A stretch of DNA of 64,000 bases from Setophaga petechia (Eukaryota > Chordata > Aves > Passeriformes > Parulidae), in assembly GCA_024362935.1 (NCBI GenBank), contig JANCRA010000019.1:15062501-15126500 (forward strand), written 5' to 3'. This document shows, one piece after another, positions 1-12,155 of this stretch. The first letter of the stretch is position 1. Every line of letters begins with the position of its first letter. The notes beneath the pieces were generated by a model that saw nothing but the letters and a program-made list of their open reading frames with translations, was not told the origin of the DNA and ran no database searches. Made by a program: the position numbers and the translations under genes.

Positions 1-1229
1 CTTCTCAGTAACGCTGTGTGGGTAAGGATTAAATTATCCTTTTGATTCATTGCCCAATAAAAAACCTGGCAAAGATGGAGAACTTGAAAATCCCTTTTTT
101 GCTCTGAATGGCAACTTTTCTTTATAACAATGAACCATTTATCTTCAAGTAATTGAAACAGGAAGCTGGTGAAACAGTGTCCTGTTGTTTTGCTAGATTA
201 TCTCAACTAGCACTTTAATGTTATTTTGCTCCCTTGGATCGTAATATCAAACTTCAAATATTGTAATATGGTTTCCCCAGTCACCCTCTGGCTACTCAGA
301 ATGCTTTGAGAGCCAAAACTTAACCTGGATAGTTTTGGAATTATGGCAAGAAATGTAAATGGATTTTACAAGTCTTAAATTTGTTAGAAAATGCACTACC
401 TGTGTGCATGTTAAAATCATTCAAACTGTCTTGAAAGACTAAAGCAAATAACACATGCAGAACTGTCATTATACATATTCTTAGTGTTCCAAATTTTTAA
501 GTCACAGTGACTTAAAGTGTGAAGTGAAATAATTTCATACAGACAAACATATTCACAGCCAAGATACAGATTTTTTAAATTGTGACATAAAGTGAAGATA
601 AGCCATCTTTGTGAAGGGAGGCTTGGTGATAATAATAAAAAAAATCTGCAATTACTCCAGTAAGTCTGAAAGCAGTTCTGAAGGGGGAAAAGGAAGGAAA
701 TAAGGATAGGACAGCAGAAGAAAACACCCTCAAAATATTTTCTTGGAATATGCTCCATTCAGGAAGAGTTGAATAAAATGGAGTCTGATGATCATAGCAG
801 CCAAAGTGAAGAACTACAGACATCTAACCTGCAAAAGACTTTGTGAGGTCACTAATTCCATACTCCCTGCAAACACTTAAGCCTAGAAAACAAAATGCTC
901 AGACTGAAATAACAAGTTGGCTCTGAATTGACATAAATGTATTTTTTAATACATTTTGGACTTTCTCATTTGGGATCAATGAGTTGTTACTAGTGTTATG
1001 AAAAACAGGCTGAGGAGCACAGGGCTTTAGAGAAGCTATGATTAATTGGTTTGTTAACTGTGTCATATCAAGGCTGTATCTGCAACTTAAGTCCCTACCT
1101 AAGTACTATATAGTTCATTTTACAGTTAAGGTTGTGTTAGAAAACTCTCTTCGTACACCTCTCAAATGGGTGAAAAGCGGGATGGGGACTGTGGAGGCAA
1201 AATACTTCCTACCTGAACATATGAATATA
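1..1229. other. Unique AT-rich non-coding sequence
   Basis: No gene, RNA or recognisable repeat is visible here. Short frames exist on the minus strand (the longest about 113 codons, 417-758), but they are cysteine- and phenylalanine-rich translations of AT-rich DNA and resemble nothing I know. The boundary with the CR1 fragment to the right is approximate; CR1-like peptide is clear only from about 1240. Confidence 0.6.
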
Positions 1230-1893
1230 TGTAATTCTAGGAGACCTAAAGAGATGCATCCCAGAGTCCTTGGGGAATTGGCTGATGTAGCTGCCAAGTC
1301 ACTCTCCATGATATTTGAAAAATCATGGTAGTCAGGTGAAGTTCCAGGTGACTGGAAATGGGGAAACATTGTACCCATCTTTAGAAAGGGCAGGAAGGAG
1401 GACCCTGGGAACAATTGACCTGTGATTGTCACCCCGGTGCCTGGCAGGATCATGGAACAGGAGCTCTGCTAAGGCACACGGAACAAAGTGAGGTGATTTG
1501 GGACAGCCAGCATGGTTTCACCAAGGGCAAGTTCTGCCTGACCAGCCTAGTGGCTTTCTACAACAGAGTGACAACATTAGTGACTTATGAAAGGGCCACA
1601 GATGTAATTTTTCTGGACTTCCGTGAAGCCTCCTCTGCCATAACATCCCTCTCTCTAAAGTGGAGAGAGATGGTTTAAATGGGTGTACTGTTAGGTGGGT
1701 AAGGAATTGTTGGATGGTTGCATCCAGAGGGTAGTGATCAATGGCTCACAGTCCTGACAAACATCAGTGAGCGACCTGGTCCAGTGGAAGGTGTCCCTGC
1801 CCACAGATGGGGGACTGGAACTTGATGATCCTTAAAGTCCTTTTCAGACCAAGTCACTCTATGATTTCATGATTTTATGATTTTATTATTATA
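1230..1893 (+). mobile_element. CR1 LINE fragment with decayed reverse transcriptase and 3' end
   Basis: Translated plus-strand segments match the fingers/palm part of CR1 ORF2: RVLGELADVAAKSLSMIFEK, then GDWKWGNIVPIF and GRKEDPGN, and in another frame [20 protein letters not shown] and ATDVIFLDF. These are hallmark blocks of the CR1 RT that normally precede the YADD catalytic motif. The ORF is dead: there are in-frame stops near 1329 and 1418 and a frame change near 1470-1490. After about 1755 the sequence jumps directly into the CR1 3' UTR (a GGTGTCCCTGCCCACAG-type block), so roughly the second half of the RT, including the YADD region, is missing. It ends with degenerate octamer tails (ATGATTTC, ATGATTTT) typical of CR1. 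The 5' limit is uncertain. It is an old, immobile copy. Confidence 0.9.
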
Positions 1894-3644
1894 TGATCTA
1901 GTAGATAATCCACACAGGAGGATGGATGATTTGCTATATTTGTTCTCTGCAACCTAGTCTGGGTAGAGGTGAAGCTTTAACCTGACCACTAGACAGCAAA
2001 ATGCTTTTGTAAACCTTATACAAATTTTTCAAGGTTATGAAACCTCAGATGCTTACAGAAAAATATCTATGTGTGCACTGTACCCAAGCTTCTACATTTA
2101 TCTGTGAGCATGCAGAACTTGAATAAATTGCCCATACACAGGTATTGTGTTATTTTCTACATCAAATGAACACCAGCTGCCTTGTTAAATAAAAAGGCTG
2201 CAAGATATTTTAGGTCTTGATGCATATCTGTCAAACTCATGCAGATAATGCAAATACTTTGGTAAGTGTTACTAGGTGTCTATGCCTTGCAACTTGCTCA
2301 AACCCTTGATATCATTGAAATCTCTACAACTCTGACAAATTTAATCTGACTTGGTACAGATTTAAAATACATTTTGGCTAACAAGATAAAAAGAACTCAT
2401 ATAATTACAGGCAGAGAATCCCACAGGATATCCCTCAGGATATTTTTCAGCATGCTGAAAAATAAATGCATACCTGATGGGAGAATGAGTTTCTTGAAAT
2501 TGTATAATAATTCATCAAGAACAAGGTTGTTAATAGTATTTTCAGCTCATGTATGTCTGCTGCACAATAACTTTTCAGAACAGATCCTTTCAAAGAAAGG
2601 AAAAACACACCAGTCCACCCATGTAATCTGATGATGGTAAGGGGAAAGAGCATGGGGGAAAGTTTGATTGCAAAAGTCAATAGTAATATCTGTTTATTAA
2701 TTTTTGGTTGTTTTGCAGAGTATACAGGAGAGGTGTACTAATATATTTATATATTTATGTAACACTGTCATGGCATGCAACCTGAAAACCCTGCAGTGAT
2801 GGAGAGCTGTTTAGAAAGAGCTCTTAGGGTCTGTGGCAAAGTGCAGGAACCTTGGTCAAAAAGAGATAATGGACATGCCCTAATACATGAATATATTTCT
2901 GAAAGACATTACATTTTCATATAGCATATTAATAACTTGGAAAGAGAAAAAAATTTTTTTTGGGAGAGGTGTGTGGCTTCCCTCTATTTCAAAAAGTCAG
3001 AGACACAGTTTTTCAAAGATACAATATCCTGTTATGAACTTCTGGCATGGCTGAAATCGGAGTAATCGCTGTTCCAAGCAGCTTGCAGACTAACCATGGT
3101 ATTAAGTATTGTCTGACAGCTTAATGTAAACAACTTTGATTCAGGATATGTTTTCACTAACAACTATGTCAAGCTCAACACCTAACTATTTTGCAATGAA
3201 AAGATGAGAAACCTAGCCAGAAAATGGAAAGGTATGAAGGCTGAGTTGAAATGAATATGGAGAGCCCAAAGTCCTTCTCAGGGAGGCAAGAGCAGCTGTA
3301 GGCATTGCTGGTGTGTGGTTCACTTTTCTCCAAAGTGGAATAAGATTGTTTGTGACAATCTGTTCATCAGTGAAGGCATTTACTTTATCACAGATGAAAC
3401 CACCATGGTTTTGGCTTTCTCTTCTAAGTGTGGTCTAGTGGGTGAGAGACTGAACTGCTATTGTAATAACTTGTTTTCTAGTACAATGCACAGAGCAAGT
3501 TCTGTTCCCACTTTGAGACAAATGAAAAGAAGTAAAACATTTGAGAAAAAAATATTTATTTCCACTAACTCTTGGTTGTCCTCTTTCTGTCTGCACATGA
3601 AATTATGGTTCTCCTCAGCATGTACAGGTGACAATATTGTTCTT
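1894..3644. other. Unique non-coding sequence with one long palindrome
   Basis: No gene or transposon is recognisable. Minor structures are a 24-bp perfect palindrome at 2441-2464 and homopolymer runs near 2951. Frames of 77 to 135 codons on either strand overlap each other and show no known domain. Confidence 0.55.
2441..2464. repeat. 24-bp perfect palindrome
   Basis: The twelve bases at 2441-2452 (TATTTTTCAGCA) are the exact reverse complement of 2453-2464, with no spacer. The symmetry stops outside this span. It could extrude as a cruciform or act as a dimeric binding site, but nothing next to it suggests a role. Confidence 0.9.
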
Positions 3645-3770
3645 CTCAGCTCAGTTGGTCAGAACATGGTGCTGATAACACCAAGGTCATGGGTTCAATC
3701 CCTGTATGGGCCATTCACTTAGGACCTTTCTGGGTCCCTTCTGACTCAGACTGTTCTGTGATTCTGTAAT
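3645..3770 (+). mobile_element. TguSINE1-like SINE (tRNA-Ile head, CR1-like tail)
   Basis: The head resembles tRNA-Ile: box A-like AGCTCAGTTGG near 3649, the arm GGTGCTGATAACACCAAGG, and box B GGTTCAATCC at 3692-3701, followed by the tRNA 3' end TATGGGCCA. The tail (TGGGTCCCTTCTGACTCAGA, then TTCTGTGATTCTGTAAT) is the CR1 3' end that CR1 machinery recognises. This tRNA-Ile plus CR1-tail design is that of TguSINE1, a passerine family mobilised by CR1. The anticodon-loop triplet reads GAT. Point changes in the arms mean it is not a working tRNA gene. Confidence 0.88.
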
Positions 3771-5414
3771 TTGTGTGTATGTCAAACACTGCACTGGAGG
3801 AAACTTTTATTACTTTGTGCTGCATTGGTAGGAGTCAAACCTTATTTCATTTTTCCATTTTTCTTCTCGGTGCCAGTGTCAGCAGGAACACTGAAACCTT
3901 CCTGGCTGATGAATGTGTTTATTTAACTTGTTTTCAAATAATTTTTTTAAATAGCAAATTAACACAAAGTAAAGAAAAACAGACTACAAGTTACTGCATT
4001 TACCCTAAGTTATTACTGGAAAAAAAAAGTTACTCCAGCATAAATTACTATTTTTTCCTCACTGAAAAGAGGTTCACTTTGTCTCCATATGCTTCTTGAT
4101 CTCCATCAAGTAACTAAAAACTTTTTGCTTTATAGTTTATTTGATACAAAAAGTAGTAGAGTATTTTAAGAAACTGACATCTGTGCTGACAATGAATACA
4201 CAAACACATAAAATTATGAAAACATTAATTTTTTCCTTATTTTCTGGAAAATATTGAATGAGGAAAAACTTGATCCTTGGGATCCCAGAATGGCTGGAAC
4301 TGGGGAAAAAGGGTAAAAGAGTCCACTGTGCTGGTTTTCTTTAAACCACCCTTCTCAACTGCCGTAAGTAATAGAACTTGAACCCAGTGACTTTACTCAT
4401 ATGCTCAAAATTAGGGGAACCAATGGAATTTGGAATAATTGTGTATTTGGAAGAACTTTTGGGAGTGAGAGGAAATCTATAAGCTAAGATTTTCTTGGCT
4501 GTAGTTCTTGACAATAGCCTAGCCATGAGGTACAGAGGAAGAAACAGTAAGAAGTCAGAATGAGGTCTTGGAGGTGTAATGGCCTTTTTATATGGAGCAG
4601 CAGGACCAGCACCAGGTGCCTGTTCTGGGAGGAGAACAGTAGAACTGAAAAAACTACTCACACAAAAGTTTTCACACCTAAAAGAAAATGCAAAACTGGA
4701 AGTGTAAACCTGCAGGTTAAGATGGAGGCTATAGCTAAAAGCAAGCATTTTAAATTTTTTTTTTCTGTTGTTAATGGAGATTTTGTTAGAAACAGTAAAT
4801 TCTATATCCTAAATTTAAACTAATAAAATTTAAGGAGATGCCACTTTCTAAAACAATGTTATACCTATGAAAACAATTTGAAAAGGAGTTTAGATCCTCT
4901 CCCAGCATCTTGGAAAATAATATATGTTTGTAATGAAAGCAGTTCTTCACTGTCAAGAGGTATGCAACACATATAGCTAGCAATAGACTGAAGGATACAG
5001 GCATGTAAGAAAGGAATACTACAGCGTTGAGTGCTTAGTCATAAGTCAAATTAATGAAATACCTTATCTTCCAGAAGTTTCACTGATTTTCATGTATGAA
5101 AAAACAGTTTTTCTTTAAATTAATTTTAATGTTGTTATTGGCTGGTTAGGCCTGCCCTGTTTTCCAATCTGCATAGGCAGTTTACACTGAAAAAATTAGA
5201 AGAGAATCTAGGAACTGCAATTCCTGGCCAATCCCTCACTGGATCTCAGTGACACACAGCGTTAAACTGGCTGCTAGAATATTTGGCCCCTCTACCCAAG
5301 ACTGCAACATGATGTCAAAAATTGTAACACAGAGAGGGAAAACCACAAGCCAATACAGACAACAGTTATGAAAAAAGGAAAGATTATGTAGTACATTGTG
5401 TCAACCTGATATGT
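3771..5414. other. Unique AT-rich non-coding sequence
   Basis: No gene or repeat is recognised. The minus-strand frame of 135 codons at 4341-4748 and the plus-strand frame of 87 codons at 4560-4823 overlap each other and look like chance openings; neither has a recognisable domain. Confidence 0.5.
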
Positions 5415-5738
5415 AGAATCACAGAATATCCTGTATTGAAAGGGACCCTCAAGGATCATCGAGTCTAATTCCTGGCCTTGTCCAGGACCATTCCCAAGAG
5501 TCACACCATGTGCCCAAGAGTGCTGTCCAAACACTTCTTGAACTCTGTCAGGCTGGGGCTGTGACCACTTCTCTGTGGAGCCTGTTCCAGTGCCCAACCA
5601 CCCACTAGGGGAAGAACTTTTATCCAGTATCCAACCTAAACCTCCCCTGAAACAGCATCAGCTCCTTCCCTCAGACCCTGTCACTGGTCACCAAAGACAG
5701 GTCTCGGGGCCTGCCCCTCCACATCTCCTCATGAGGAA
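5415..5738 (-). mobile_element. CR1 LINE 3' fragment
   Basis: Read on the minus strand, this is a clear CR1 3' end: the final part of ORF2 and the UTR (GTTTAGGTTGGATACTGG, TTCTTCCCC, GGGCACTGGAACAGGCTCC, then CTCGATGATCCTTGAGGGTCCC) finishing with the tail ATTCTGTGATTCTAC at 5413-5427. It is 5'-truncated near 5738, as most CR1 copies are. It looks less diverged than the other copies in the window, so probably younger. A three-unit 16-bp repeat and a (CCAAA)n tract lie directly beyond its truncated 5' end. Confidence 0.92.
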
Positions 5739-5784
5739 GTATCCAAATGTAGAAGTATCCAAATAAAGATGTATCCAAAGTGTT
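5737..5784. repeat. 16-bp tandem repeat, three diverged units
   Basis: Units at 5737-5752, 5753-5768 and 5769-5784 share the core GTATCCAAA. The array abuts the 5' truncation point of the minus-strand CR1, so the first unit may be partly CR1. Slippage during or after insertion is a plausible origin. Confidence 0.75.
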
Positions 5785-5805
5785 GTTTCATTCCCATGGA
5801 AAAAA

Positions 5806-5850
5806 CCAAACCAAACCAAACCAAACCAAACCGAACCAAACCAAACCAAA
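5806..5850. repeat. (CCAAA)n microsatellite
   Basis: Nine CCAAA pentamers in a row with a single interrupting CCGAA unit. It is 22 bp from the end of the 16-bp repeat. The same pentamer forms the tract at 17311-17368. Confidence 0.97.
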
Positions 5851-7119
5851 CCCCTGAAAAAACAAGCTATGACAGAAAATGTATCCAATCTTCCATAATC
5901 CTTTGCAGCTAGAATGAATAATTTTCTTAATTTTCTTCTGAGAAGCTGACAAGGCTGCAGCTGCTCTCCTGTTGATCCTGGTAGCTCTGGCAGCTATTAA
6001 CAGAAAGACTGATATGTGATCCTAGGGGACTCAGGAGATTGCTTCATATGAGCCACAAGGATTAATGCAATAAAAAGAATGGACTCACAATATTTTTAAA
6101 GCCTTCTTTCTTTTCAGCAATCAGTAGAGCACATCCAAAATTGAAAAAATTAGTGCATGCTTCCTGTCTGGCTATACGTGTGAGTGTCATCCCACAGTCT
6201 ACTTCCAATGTCACTGAAAAAATTATTTACAGAATCTTGAAAACCAGCACACAGTCCAGAAATTGTTCATTTTTATTTAATTTGGCATGACCAGACTAAA
6301 TACTTAGAATATTTATTGAGATCTTTCTACCTGCTTAGTTTCTACAGAAGTCTCTTAAAAGTCAGAAAAATGTGCGAGAGCAGAATTGAATCCTGTGTTA
6401 ATCCATCAGTAGTCCAGTCACTAATGGGATTCCAGTATGCAGTTAAGATCCCTTTACCAGAATAAAATTTTTTTGGCTTCTGCAAGCTACACTCATGAAT
6501 CAGTTTAGGTTTTTTTCTTTACTGTAGTCTGATTTTTCTCTGTGTCCTTTTCACAGACTGATGATTTCTTCCTGCAGCTGAATGAGTGCCTTGGCTGCAA
6601 AATGTTCAATGAACAGAATGAGAACATCTGTAGTAAGCCTCCAGGCACTGAAATATTTGGGTGGAGATAAGTCAATTGTACATCTGAGCAAGTAATTTCT
6701 GCCCTGGCGTAGGGATTTGCCTTCCTTTGAACACTGAAAGGAGCTGTATGACTTTTAACCTGGACTGACCTTTAAAGAGCTGCTGACGACTACTGGAAAA
6801 CCTTACAAAAGGTTAGACAGAAACAATTCTCCTTGTGTGCCTCATTGTCCCTTCAAATGTACCATTAAACAGATAAGTTCCATCTAAAATATATAATACA
6901 GAGTTTTCCAGTCAGAGAAGTAAAATATCAGGCATTTAAATGAGGTATATGTAAGCTCTAATAGGAAGTGATGATTGTTTTCATTTTTGTATAAGGTTCC
7001 AAAAAGTCTTTCCTTGTTGATTAAGCCAGAATTAAATGAGATTTACAGTGTAAAAATATACTTTCATTCCTCCTGTTTTATCCCAATACCTACAAAAGCT
7101 TGGCAGCTCAAACACTATG
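5851..7119. other. Unique non-coding sequence
   Basis: No gene or transposon is recognised. An open frame at 6533-6670 follows a pyrimidine tract and a CAG acceptor-like site, but it is short and matches no known protein, so it is not called as an exon. Confidence 0.5.
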
Positions 7120-7163
7120 AATCTTCTACAAGGGAATCTTCTACAAGGGAATCTTCTACAAGG
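7120..7163. repeat. 15-bp tandem repeat, three near-identical units
   Basis: The unit AATCTTCTACAAGGG occurs at 7120-7134 and 7135-7149, and again at 7150-7163 with its last base changed. The near-identity implies a recent expansion that is likely to vary in length between individuals. Confidence 0.95.
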
Positions 7164-10100
7164 ATGACTAATATCTATCCCTGTTGTTTCATTGTTCATC
7201 TCCTTTGTTCTTAATAGTTTACTTTTTTCATATTTAGATCATAAAAACCTTGGGCCAAAGGTCATATTTTCATTCTGTGTTTGTTTTGATCTAGACATCT
7301 GAACTTCTGATGAAACAACAAAAAACCCTACAATTCAAGTAGGCAAAAACCAGAAGCAGAATATCAAATTTTTCACTGAACAAAAGGTAGAATTAATTCG
7401 CTTCAAATATGCTTTGAATTTGCTGGCTTTTGTCAGTGTCTAAGCTCTACACACAGGCTGCCTTTATTTTAACTCTGTATGTCTAAATATTACAGCTGCC
7501 TTCTGATCCAGGGGACTAGGAAAGAAACCTAATGAGCTGTGCTCTATATTTTTCTTTCTTGTGGTGAGGTGCTGATTTAGTCAGGTAAGAGGAAGTTAAA
7601 AAATGATACCATCAATGAGTGTGACACTTGTTCGTCAGTCGTATTGTCTGATTATGCTACTGCACAGATCCCCTTTTTATTTCCTTCCTAAATGTAGATG
7701 TGCATTGTTTAAGCCCTGGCTTTTTTCACACTGTGGTTTGGGAACCTGCCATAAAGCAATGCCTGTGGGGTGCACATATATCCCTTAAAAGGTTGAAATA
7801 AAAATTCACTAAAGTAGACCTCCACCCATGGGAATTAAATGGGGGATTGGCATAAAAGGTGGGGTTTAATATCATGCCTCAGCTTCTTCAAAAGACTCCA
7901 AAGCTGTGTTTGCATTTGAATTTCTCCCCATGGGAAGGCACTACTTTAATTTCTTTAAAGGCAATCCTTAAATTTTCCAGCTTTGATATAAGATCTGCCA
8001 CAGAACTTCTTTCCCAAGGTAGAGTTACAGATAGAGTGTTAGGTTAAAGTAGCTCTAAAAACTTTTTGAAGGAAACTCCAGGTAACATACCCATGGATTT
8101 TAAGTGCTGAAAAATATTACAGACATTGGATGTAATGGCATGTAGCATGAGGCCTCCTATGGTGATTCATTGCAAGACTCATGTCTAACATATACCTTGA
8201 GGTTCACTGCCTATTACACTGTGATAGAAAAAATTATTGATGTGACAGCTGTAGAATTTTAGGGTTTTGCAAATAAGGCACTGTCTACATAACAGGGTTA
8301 TTTTAGCAATCCAGTTTTGTAAATATTTGCCCTAGCCAATAGATAGGTTGTGGTAAGTATATAATGAACTATTAAGTGTAATTTGGAAAGAAGGAAAGCA
8401 ATAAAATGTTTTAAGTAATATACTTTCATATAAAAATGCAGAACAATATACTATATAGTACAACACAATATAGTATTGTTTGAAGCATGCTGTGGTGGGA
8501 ATGATGAGATAATTCAGGAGAAACATGTTGCCTAGACATTCTGGATTATTCATAGGATCTAAACTCTGGCATATACATTAGAGTCTAACGCTGTGAACTT
8601 AACATCCTTGGTATGGAATACATACAGATGGCCTTAATACTGTAACATAGTACTGTGTGTTAGAATGAGTGATTTAGTAAGCTTAGCAAACATATTCTTT
8701 CAATTATATGGTAATGCAAAAAAAAAAAATTAAAAAAACTTGCAATTTGACCTCTATTGAATTACATGATTGATACTCCTGTATAAATATATTTCAAAAC
8801 TTGGGGCCCACTCGAGCAGAAAATGTCCGTGGCCTTCCAGGTCATTCAAACCCTGCAGAGGAAGCCAAGGGTGTGGGAGGAGAGAAAGAAAGAATGTTAA
8901 TGGTTAGAGGCTCTAAGACTCTTCTTGAAGGGTACTCTGTTGAGTTGGGGCCCTGGTTTTTGTTTGATACAAAGGGAAATACAAAAATCTTACATCAGGC
9001 AAATTACTTTTTTTTTTCTGCTCCTCATCTGTCATAAGCAAGTACAGGCTTTAAACTGATTTTATCAGAGCTGCTCTGACCACCTTTCATTGGGCTGATT
9101 GCTGGAGCAAGGTTAGAGAGTGAAGACAACTACAAAATCTTGTTTTGGTGATAGATCTTCACTCTTTTCATTCTAAGGACATGTGGATCTGTATTTTGCT
9201 TTCAGTCAGAAAAGACTGCTACATAAACCTAGACTGCCTAATACAGGCCATGGAAGTACATCCCAACCAAGTCTATCATTTATTTTTGGTACATTGGCTT
9301 GTTTGGCAACAGCATTGTTATGTATTTGGGTCAAGAACACGTGTCCTTGTCTTACAGTTAATTTAAATCACTGTCCTGAAAAAAACATGGCTGCCTCATA
9401 GATGAGTTGGAGAACTGATATAAAAATGGAAGTAAGCGTTCATATATATGAAAACCAGCAGCAAAGTTTACAGAAAAAGAATTCCTAATTTTACTGAACA
9501 CTCTGCGACAAGGACAGAGGACACAGTTTATAATGTGTATGCTTTATAGCAACTAATTAAACTAGTCAAACAAGCCTATTTAATTATCCAGGTCCTGGTT
9601 GAGTAAAGTTTGTTTTCTGGTTTAGTTTGTTTTCTGCATATATAGTCTTGGAGAAGCAAATAATAGCTTTTTTTGTGAACCTTTTGCAAGGTAGACTCAG
9701 CACTTTAAAACACTCTGTTTTCAAGCCCTCTCCGATTCCATCTGAAGGAGTGTTTAAAAATAAAGCAAATGTTAAATAACTACAGTCTTGGTAACAATTT
9801 CTAGATATATTATGGAACAGATTTATTCAAAAATTGTCCTATTGGTTATAAGTGCTATCATCATATGGCAGCAGCTGCTGAAGAGTAAAGCTATATTGTT
9901 TAGACTCTGTTATTCTGTTAGTAGGTCTCAATCTCAGTAATTATTTTCAGAGAGCAAGCTAAGAAAAATAGGTCAAGTGGAAACTGAAAACACCAGAAAT
10001 CTCAGAACAAAGTCTGTTCTTATAAAAGTTTAATCCAAAACAAACTTAGGCAGTTTTTTTAAAATTTGCCCTCTGATATCCTCTCACTATGATATGAATA

Positions 10101-12017
10101 ATTCTTGCGACTAATCTGGTTGTTATCACTGCTATTCAGTGCTACAGTTACAGAAGCCACAAGTAGTTTATTTACTTTACAATACAACTAAAAGGATTGC
10201 AGATTAAACTGGAGGTGTACTGAGAGCCAAGAAAATTAACTTAGATAGCTCAGGGTTGCACAGAACCACGTGCAGAAGTTTTGCATGAAGATTTACTTGC
10301 CAGTGGGAGACTTTGAGTTCTGGTTCCCTGTCACTGTCTACCACCTGAAGATTACTGCCCTCATTTCTCTGCCAGCAGGAAGGAACTTTTCTCTTTAACA
10401 CACCTCTGGCAAAGTTGGCCAGGTGAGCTCAAATGACCTTTTGCAGCTTGCTTTGCCAGATGTGGATGAGTGACAAGTCTGATGCCAACCCTGTAGAGTT
10501 TCAGGGCCATTAACTTTCTGCAGAAGAGGAGCACTGTCTATGGTTATGACTCTTTGTGAAGCTGACTTCTACCCATGGACTGAGAAGACAGTCCAACAGA
10601 CTTCATCAATAGACTTGATGAAACAGGAAACTAGCAATAAATGAGGGAGTGAGAGCAGGTTATACTGAGAAAATTTCTTTGTGAGAGTAGGAAAAGTCTC
10701 TCATTCCATTTCTGAACATTGTTCAGGTAGCCTACTTCTACCTAACAGAGAGGAACACTATATCATCAACAGAAAACAAACATCCAGATATAAGTAAACA
10801 CATTTAATGTTTTTTTCCAACTCTTCCTTAAAATAAAATTTTTCACTGTATCCTACTGTATTTGCGATCTAATATTAAACTGAATCGGTGCAACCTGGAG
10901 TGTCTTCCACTGACTGTCATCTGCAGTTATTCCACTCTAAAGTCCTCCTCTATTTCAGCTTGGAATACCAGCTAAATTTAAATCTTATGTTGCATTTATG
11001 GTCCTAAAAGAAAATATGATGCAGAAATGGAAGACCATCAAGGTAGCATAGCACTTCCAATTTTTCAGCCAAATCAGCGAACCTGTGGTTGGTGCTCAAA
11101 AGGACTTCTGGTGTAAAATGAGGGAGAGTTGCCTCTTGAGGGAAGGGAAAGGAAATAGAAAAAAAGTGTTTAAATAAGAGTGGTATATTACTTTGGACTG
11201 GATTCAGCAGATGTGGGACTGACCTGCGGAAGTAGAAGTTAAGGAGAAGGAGAATTTAAAATGCAAGAAGGAGAATTTAAAAGCATCTGTAAAGCTCTGT
11301 GACATAACTCCAGTTCTTGTTGTTGTTACTTTTTATGCTCTTTGATGGTGACTGGTTTTGTTAGAAGTGTAGGAACATCTCTTCTTCACACAAGACAGTG
11401 CTCATAAGTAAAAATTATTGTTCATATAGTAACAACAGCACTGTTTTTTCTGGCTGTTACGAGCAAGCTGACACCTGATCACATAATAGGAACATGGAAG
11501 ATATCACTCAGTGGTCTCTGGAGCAGGAAGTAATCTGATGCCAGGGGCAGGTGTGAGATGAAAATGTGTTAGAGATATAAACATGGAAAAAATGTCAGAC
11601 CCAAAGCTCTAGAGAGATAAGCATTGCGTTTTTCTGATCTAATGTAACTTTCAAAAAAATTGTCTTGCAGGGAAACAAATAATTTTCCTGGAATGCCTTT
11701 ACTGCATTTATTTTTGTGCAAATAAGTTATCTCTTTAATTCATAAAAAATATATATAATGACAGAATGAGAAAAACAGGATCTGTACCTAAGTTTTAGAA
11801 AAAAACATAGCACAGTAGCAAATCTCTGTTTGCTATCTAGAATTGTTCAAGTTGGAAGATAAGGAGAAACAAACCACTGATAAGAAAAGAATTTTAAGAA
11901 GATTAAATATTTTAAAGGCTATAAAGTAGGGAAAAATGAAGCAATTCAATAGCTTAAATATGAGAAATATTTTATTACTGATTAATTGAGAGATTAAGAT
12001 GCCCTAAAATACTTCTT
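7164..12017. other. Unique AT-rich non-coding sequence
   Basis: Nearly 5 kb without a recognisable gene or transposon. There are A runs near 8720 and small direct repeats (the 13-mer AGTTTGTTTTCTG at 9607 and again at 9624). The frames here, up to about 78 codons, show no known domain and overlap on both strands. Confidence 0.5.
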
Positions 12018-12155
12018 GGCCTTTTCAAGGCTAGTTTGGATGGAGCTCTGAGCAACCTGGTCTAGTAGAATATGTCTCTGCCCATGGCAATGGGCTGGGA
12101 ACTAGAGGATCTTTAAGGTCCCTGCCAAACCAAACCATTCCATGATTCCATGATA
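12018..12155 (+). mobile_element. CR1 LINE 3' tail fragment
   Basis: Only the terminal CR1 UTR remains: GGATGGAGCTCTGAGCAACC, TGTCTCTGCCCATGGCAATG, GGGAACTAGAGGATCTTTAA and GGTCCCTGCC, ending in the octamer-like tail ATTCCATGATTCCATGATA. The 5' truncation is near 12018. It has no coding capacity. Confidence 0.88.

Noticed and set aside
3648..3712. Possible functional tRNA-Ile gene
   Set aside because: Arms are mutated and it is fused to a CR1-type tail; it is the head of a SINE.
5688..5888. Minus-strand frame with repeated WFGL-type residues
   Set aside because: It translates the complement of the (CCAAA)n tract.
7120..7163. Short direct repeats resembling a CRISPR array
   Set aside because: The units are contiguous with no spacers, and the window is vertebrate DNA.
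8449..8477. Imperfect inverted repeat ATACTATATAGT...ACAATATAGTAT
   Set aside because: It is short and AT-only and expected by chance at this base composition.
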